A program made the translations under genes and the position numbers. DNA of 37,300 nt from Bacillota bacterium (GTDB taxonomy: Bacteria; Bacillota_I; Bacilli_A; RFN20; CAG-288): positions 1-37,300 of the forward strand of contig JAEWSP010000027.1 of assembly GCA_023459795.1 (NCBI GenBank). The letters run 5' to 3'. Shown one piece after another: positions 35,474 through 37,300 of this stretch. Within the stretch, counting starts at the first letter, position 1; the number at the start of each line of letters is the position of its first letter. Under the pieces are notes generated by a model. That model searched no databases. It was not told where the DNA came from and saw only the letters and a list, made by a program, of their open reading frames with translations.

Positions 35474-36082
35474 ATGCTTAAAAAAGCCTGTACTCCGGAG
35501 CAGATTGCTGCAAGGAAAAAAGAGATCATCAAAGCTACTGGTTTTATGTTTGATACTATGGATTATCAGGATATCTCTATGAAGACCATCAGCGAACGGA
35601 TATCTATAGCAAGATCTTCCTTGTATTGCTATTACAAGACCAAGGAAGAAATCATGCTGGATGTCCTGAAGGATGAATACCTTTCATTTATGGATGATCT
35701 GATCAATGCCTTTGATAAGGATTCCGGGAATCTTGCAGAACATATTACGGATATCTATCTGAAGAATTTTAAACTGCTGAAGATTATTTCTATCTATCTA
35801 ACGGATATCGAGATCCATTCCTCCTTGGAGAAGCTGATAGAATTCAAATCCGCTTTCGTAACCAAATTTCCCATGCTGAAAGAAGCAATTCTCTCTAGAA
35901 CGAATAAGGATACCCGGAAAGCTGATTTTGTTTTTAATTCCTTGATTATGTTGACACATAGCTTATACCCCATGATACATCCTACAGACGTACAGAAAGA
36001 AGCCATGGAAACAGTGGGAATGGAAATGATCTCCGACGGGCATGAATACTGTTACCAGTATTTAAGCAATATCCTGAAGTAG
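35474..36082 (+). CDS. TetR-family transcriptional regulator
   Basis: The product is 202 residues. The N-terminal helix-turn-helix reads QDISMKTISERISIARSSLYCYYKTKEEIMLDVLKDE, a standard TetR pattern. The C-terminal ligand domain (60-200) is helical and not assignable. GAGGTGA precedes the ATG. Its likely sites are the two TTGACACTGTGTCAA palindromes upstream. It probably controls the flavodoxin/RibD-like operon and perhaps the aldo/keto reductase, a grouping common in redox or electrophile-response loci. Confidence 0.88.
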   Translation: MLKKACTPEQIAARKKEIIKATGFMFDTMDYQDISMKTISERISIARSSLYCYYKTKEEIMLDVLKDEYLSFMDDLINAFDKDSGNLAEHITDIYLKNFKLLKIISIYLTDIEIHSSLEKLIEFKSAFVTKFPMLKEAILSRTNKDTRKADFVFNSLIMLTHSLYPMIHPTDVQKEAMETVGMEMISDGHEYCYQYLSNILK

Positions 36083-36192
36083 GATGCCTCGAGAATCCCT
36101 GCATTTCCTGTTTTTTGTTTTTCCTTTTCTTTATTCTCGTAGCAAGAAAAGAGCTTTGCCTGTAAGATATACTTCAAAGGAGAACAAGAATC

Positions 36193-37080
36193 ATGTCCAG
36201 GATAGCACAAGGATTGATGAGGATTACGAATATGACGGAGAACGAAGTTTATGGTCTTATCTGCCATAGCCTGGGAAAAGGAATCACCATCTTTGATCTT
36301 GCCGATATCTATGGCGGAGGAAAATGCGAAGAACTGATAGGCAGGGTTCTTCTTTCTCATCCGGAGCTAAGGGAGAAGATCTACTTGCAGAGCAAATGCG
36401 GTATTTCTTCCGATACTATCGGATATGATTCTTCCTACGACAATATCCTTTTCCGGGTGAAGAAGTCTTTGGAGAGACTGCATACCTCATATCTTGATAA
36501 TCTCTTTATCCATCGTCCCGATATCTTTATGGATAACGAAGAAGTTGCAAGAGCAATCCGATACCTTATGGACCATAAGATGATCCGTGATTTCAGTGTC
36601 AGCAATTTCTCATCTTCTGAAATCCGGTACCTGCAGAAGGAACTCCCTTGTCCGATTAAATACGACCAAGTCCAGTTAGGGCTAGGGAATACGACTATGA
36701 TCGATCAGGTCTTCAATACGAATCTGCCAGCAAACAAGGCGAGCAAAGAACAGGACGATCTTTTCTTCTTCCTGAAAGGAGAAGGGATCGCTATCCAGTG
36801 CTGGTCTCCGTTCCTTTACGGATTCTTCGAAGGCTCCATATTCGATGAAAGCAGGCATCCGGAAATCAATGCCTGCTTGCAGAAGTACAGCGAAAAATAC
36901 CATACGAACAAAGCCGCTATTGCGACAAGCTTCTTGCTGCGGCTTGATCCCAGCCTTGTTGTCATTAATGGCTCTACAAGCCTTTCGCATCTGGATGAAG
37001 CGCTGGAAGGGGAGAAGATTAATCTTTCTAGAGAAGACTGGTATCGCATCTACCAGGAAAGCGGGCATCTTCTTCCGTAA
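36193..37080 (+). CDS. Aldo/keto reductase (slightly short N-terminus)
   Basis: The product is 295 residues. Family motifs are GITIFDLADIYGGG (Asp and Tyr of the catalytic tetrad), IYLQSKCGI (Lys), LDNLFIHRPD (His), FSVSNFSSSEI and the NADPH-binding SLVVINGSTSLSHL near the end. It starts directly at MSRIAQGLMRI, so the usual first beta-hairpin of about 12-15 residues is absent. AAAGGAG lies about ten bases before the ATG, and an in-frame stop lies nine codons upstream. The substrate is unknown. It follows the TetR gene on the same strand by 110 bases. Confidence 0.88.
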   Translation: MSRIAQGLMRITNMTENEVYGLICHSLGKGITIFDLADIYGGGKCEELIGRVLLSHPELREKIYLQSKCGISSDTIGYDSSYDNILFRVKKSLERLHTSYLDNLFIHRPDIFMDNEEVARAIRYLMDHKMIRDFSVSNFSSSEIRYLQKELPCPIKYDQVQLGLGNTTMIDQVFNTNLPANKASKEQDDLFFFLKGEGIAIQCWSPFLYGFFEGSIFDESRHPEINACLQKYSEKYHTNKAAIATSFLLRLDPSLVVINGSTSLSHLDEALEGEKINLSREDWYRIYQESGHLLP

Positions 37081-37261
37081 TACAGGCTTGATTGCTTCCG
37101 ACTATGGATATGGACTGTAGAATCAGCGTGATTCCGAATATTCCTCTTCCTGGGCTTGTCTCTCTTTTCTATTAGAGAAGGATAAACTAAAGTGTTGCTG
37201 AATACCCGTAAACGTCCGATCTTCTCAGCATAATCCCGGACGAGAATATCTTTTCCCTGTT

Positions 37262-37287
37262 TTCCCTGAGGAACTCAGGGAATTTTT
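37262..37287 (+). terminator. Rho-independent-type hairpin near the right edge
   Basis: TTCCCTGAG and CTCAGGGAA pair around GAA and are followed by TTTTT. It would end plus-strand transcription about 180 bases after the aldo/keto reductase. The interval 37081-37261 holds no gene I can support. Confidence 0.6.
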
Positions 37288-37300
37288 CTCTGTCTGACAT

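Noticed and set aside
1..37300. TGA reassigned to Trp, or global reassignment of TAA/TAG
   Set aside because: TGA ends ylmH, trmO, the AbrB-type gene, the ABC-2 permease and cysK. TAA and TAG end many genes directly before terminators or overlapping starts.
37187..37300. Minus-strand frame of 38 codons reaching the right edge (begins MSDREKFPEF)
   Set aside because: It overlaps a strong plus-strand terminator hairpin, has no visible ribosome binding site and no recognised motif. It could be the end of a gene outside the window, but this cannot be supported here.

Overview
The window looks like chromosomal DNA of a low- to mid-GC Bacillota, most likely an anaerobic, gut-type member of the Bacilli/Erysipelotrichia or Clostridia side. 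This is inferred from Ser-rich lipoprotein linkers, AGGAGG-type ribosome binding sites, EFR1-type ferredoxin and DUF3795/DUF5714 genes, SpoIIE/STAS partner-switching proteins and TTGNNN/TATAAT promoters. No rRNA, tRNA, CRISPR array or phage module was seen. TGA, TAA and TAG all end genes directly ahead of terminators or overlapping start codons.

Layout. 1-126: start of a zinc-ribbon transposase-like gene running off the left edge. 364-3837: a 1157-residue lipoprotein made of eight degenerate repeats. 3965-6748: MacB/FtsX-type ABC exporter. 6899-7840: 3-hydroxyacyl-CoA dehydrogenase. 7940-10990: two tandem paralogous GT-C membrane proteins. 11044-12821: FliB-like Cys-rich protein and a Pr6Pr membrane protein. 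12835-14817: Cthe_2159-type carbohydrate-binding lipoprotein. 15038-18524: ylmH, trmO, an unknown membrane-anchored protein and an MscS channel. 18601-19971: a fluoride (crcB-motif) riboswitch and a CPA2-type cation:proton antiporter. 20070-21880: AbrB-type regulator plus a two-gene ABC transporter. 21919-25251: a partner-switching operon (STAS; LytS-like membrane domain + SpoIIE phosphatase + HATPase; STAS + APH-like kinase). 25310-26599: CAT-like acetyltransferase and a membrane protein. 26741-28481: cysK-cysE. 28535-32718: VOC protein, DUF3795, DUF5714, EFR1 ferredoxin and a WG-repeat-like lipoprotein. 32955-34868: a RibD-like/collagen-like/GLUG chimera. 34861-37080: flavodoxin, TetR regulator with two perfect operators, and an aldo/keto reductase.

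The most unusual signal is a set of in-frame TAA/TAG codons inside otherwise intact genes: STAS at 25183, SpoIIE phosphatase at 23836, STAS-kinase at 22786, carbohydrate-binding lipoprotein at 14158 and 13645, EFR1 ferredoxin at 30483, lipoprotein at 32194, and possibly the CAT/membrane protein pair at 25961. In each case the same frame continues with recognisable or compositionally similar protein. I saw no frameshift and no in-frame TGA. Several of these stops fall inside a single catalytic fold or cut off a nucleotide-binding loop. The same codons also act as true terminators in the window, so global reassignment is unlikely. Context-dependent readthrough or suppressor tRNA, recent nonsense mutation, and sequence or assembly error all remain open.

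The genes suggest a cell that invests in surface lipoproteins, ion/osmotic and fluoride tolerance, and a partner-switching signalling path whose output may be a STAS-linked kinase rather than a sigma factor.
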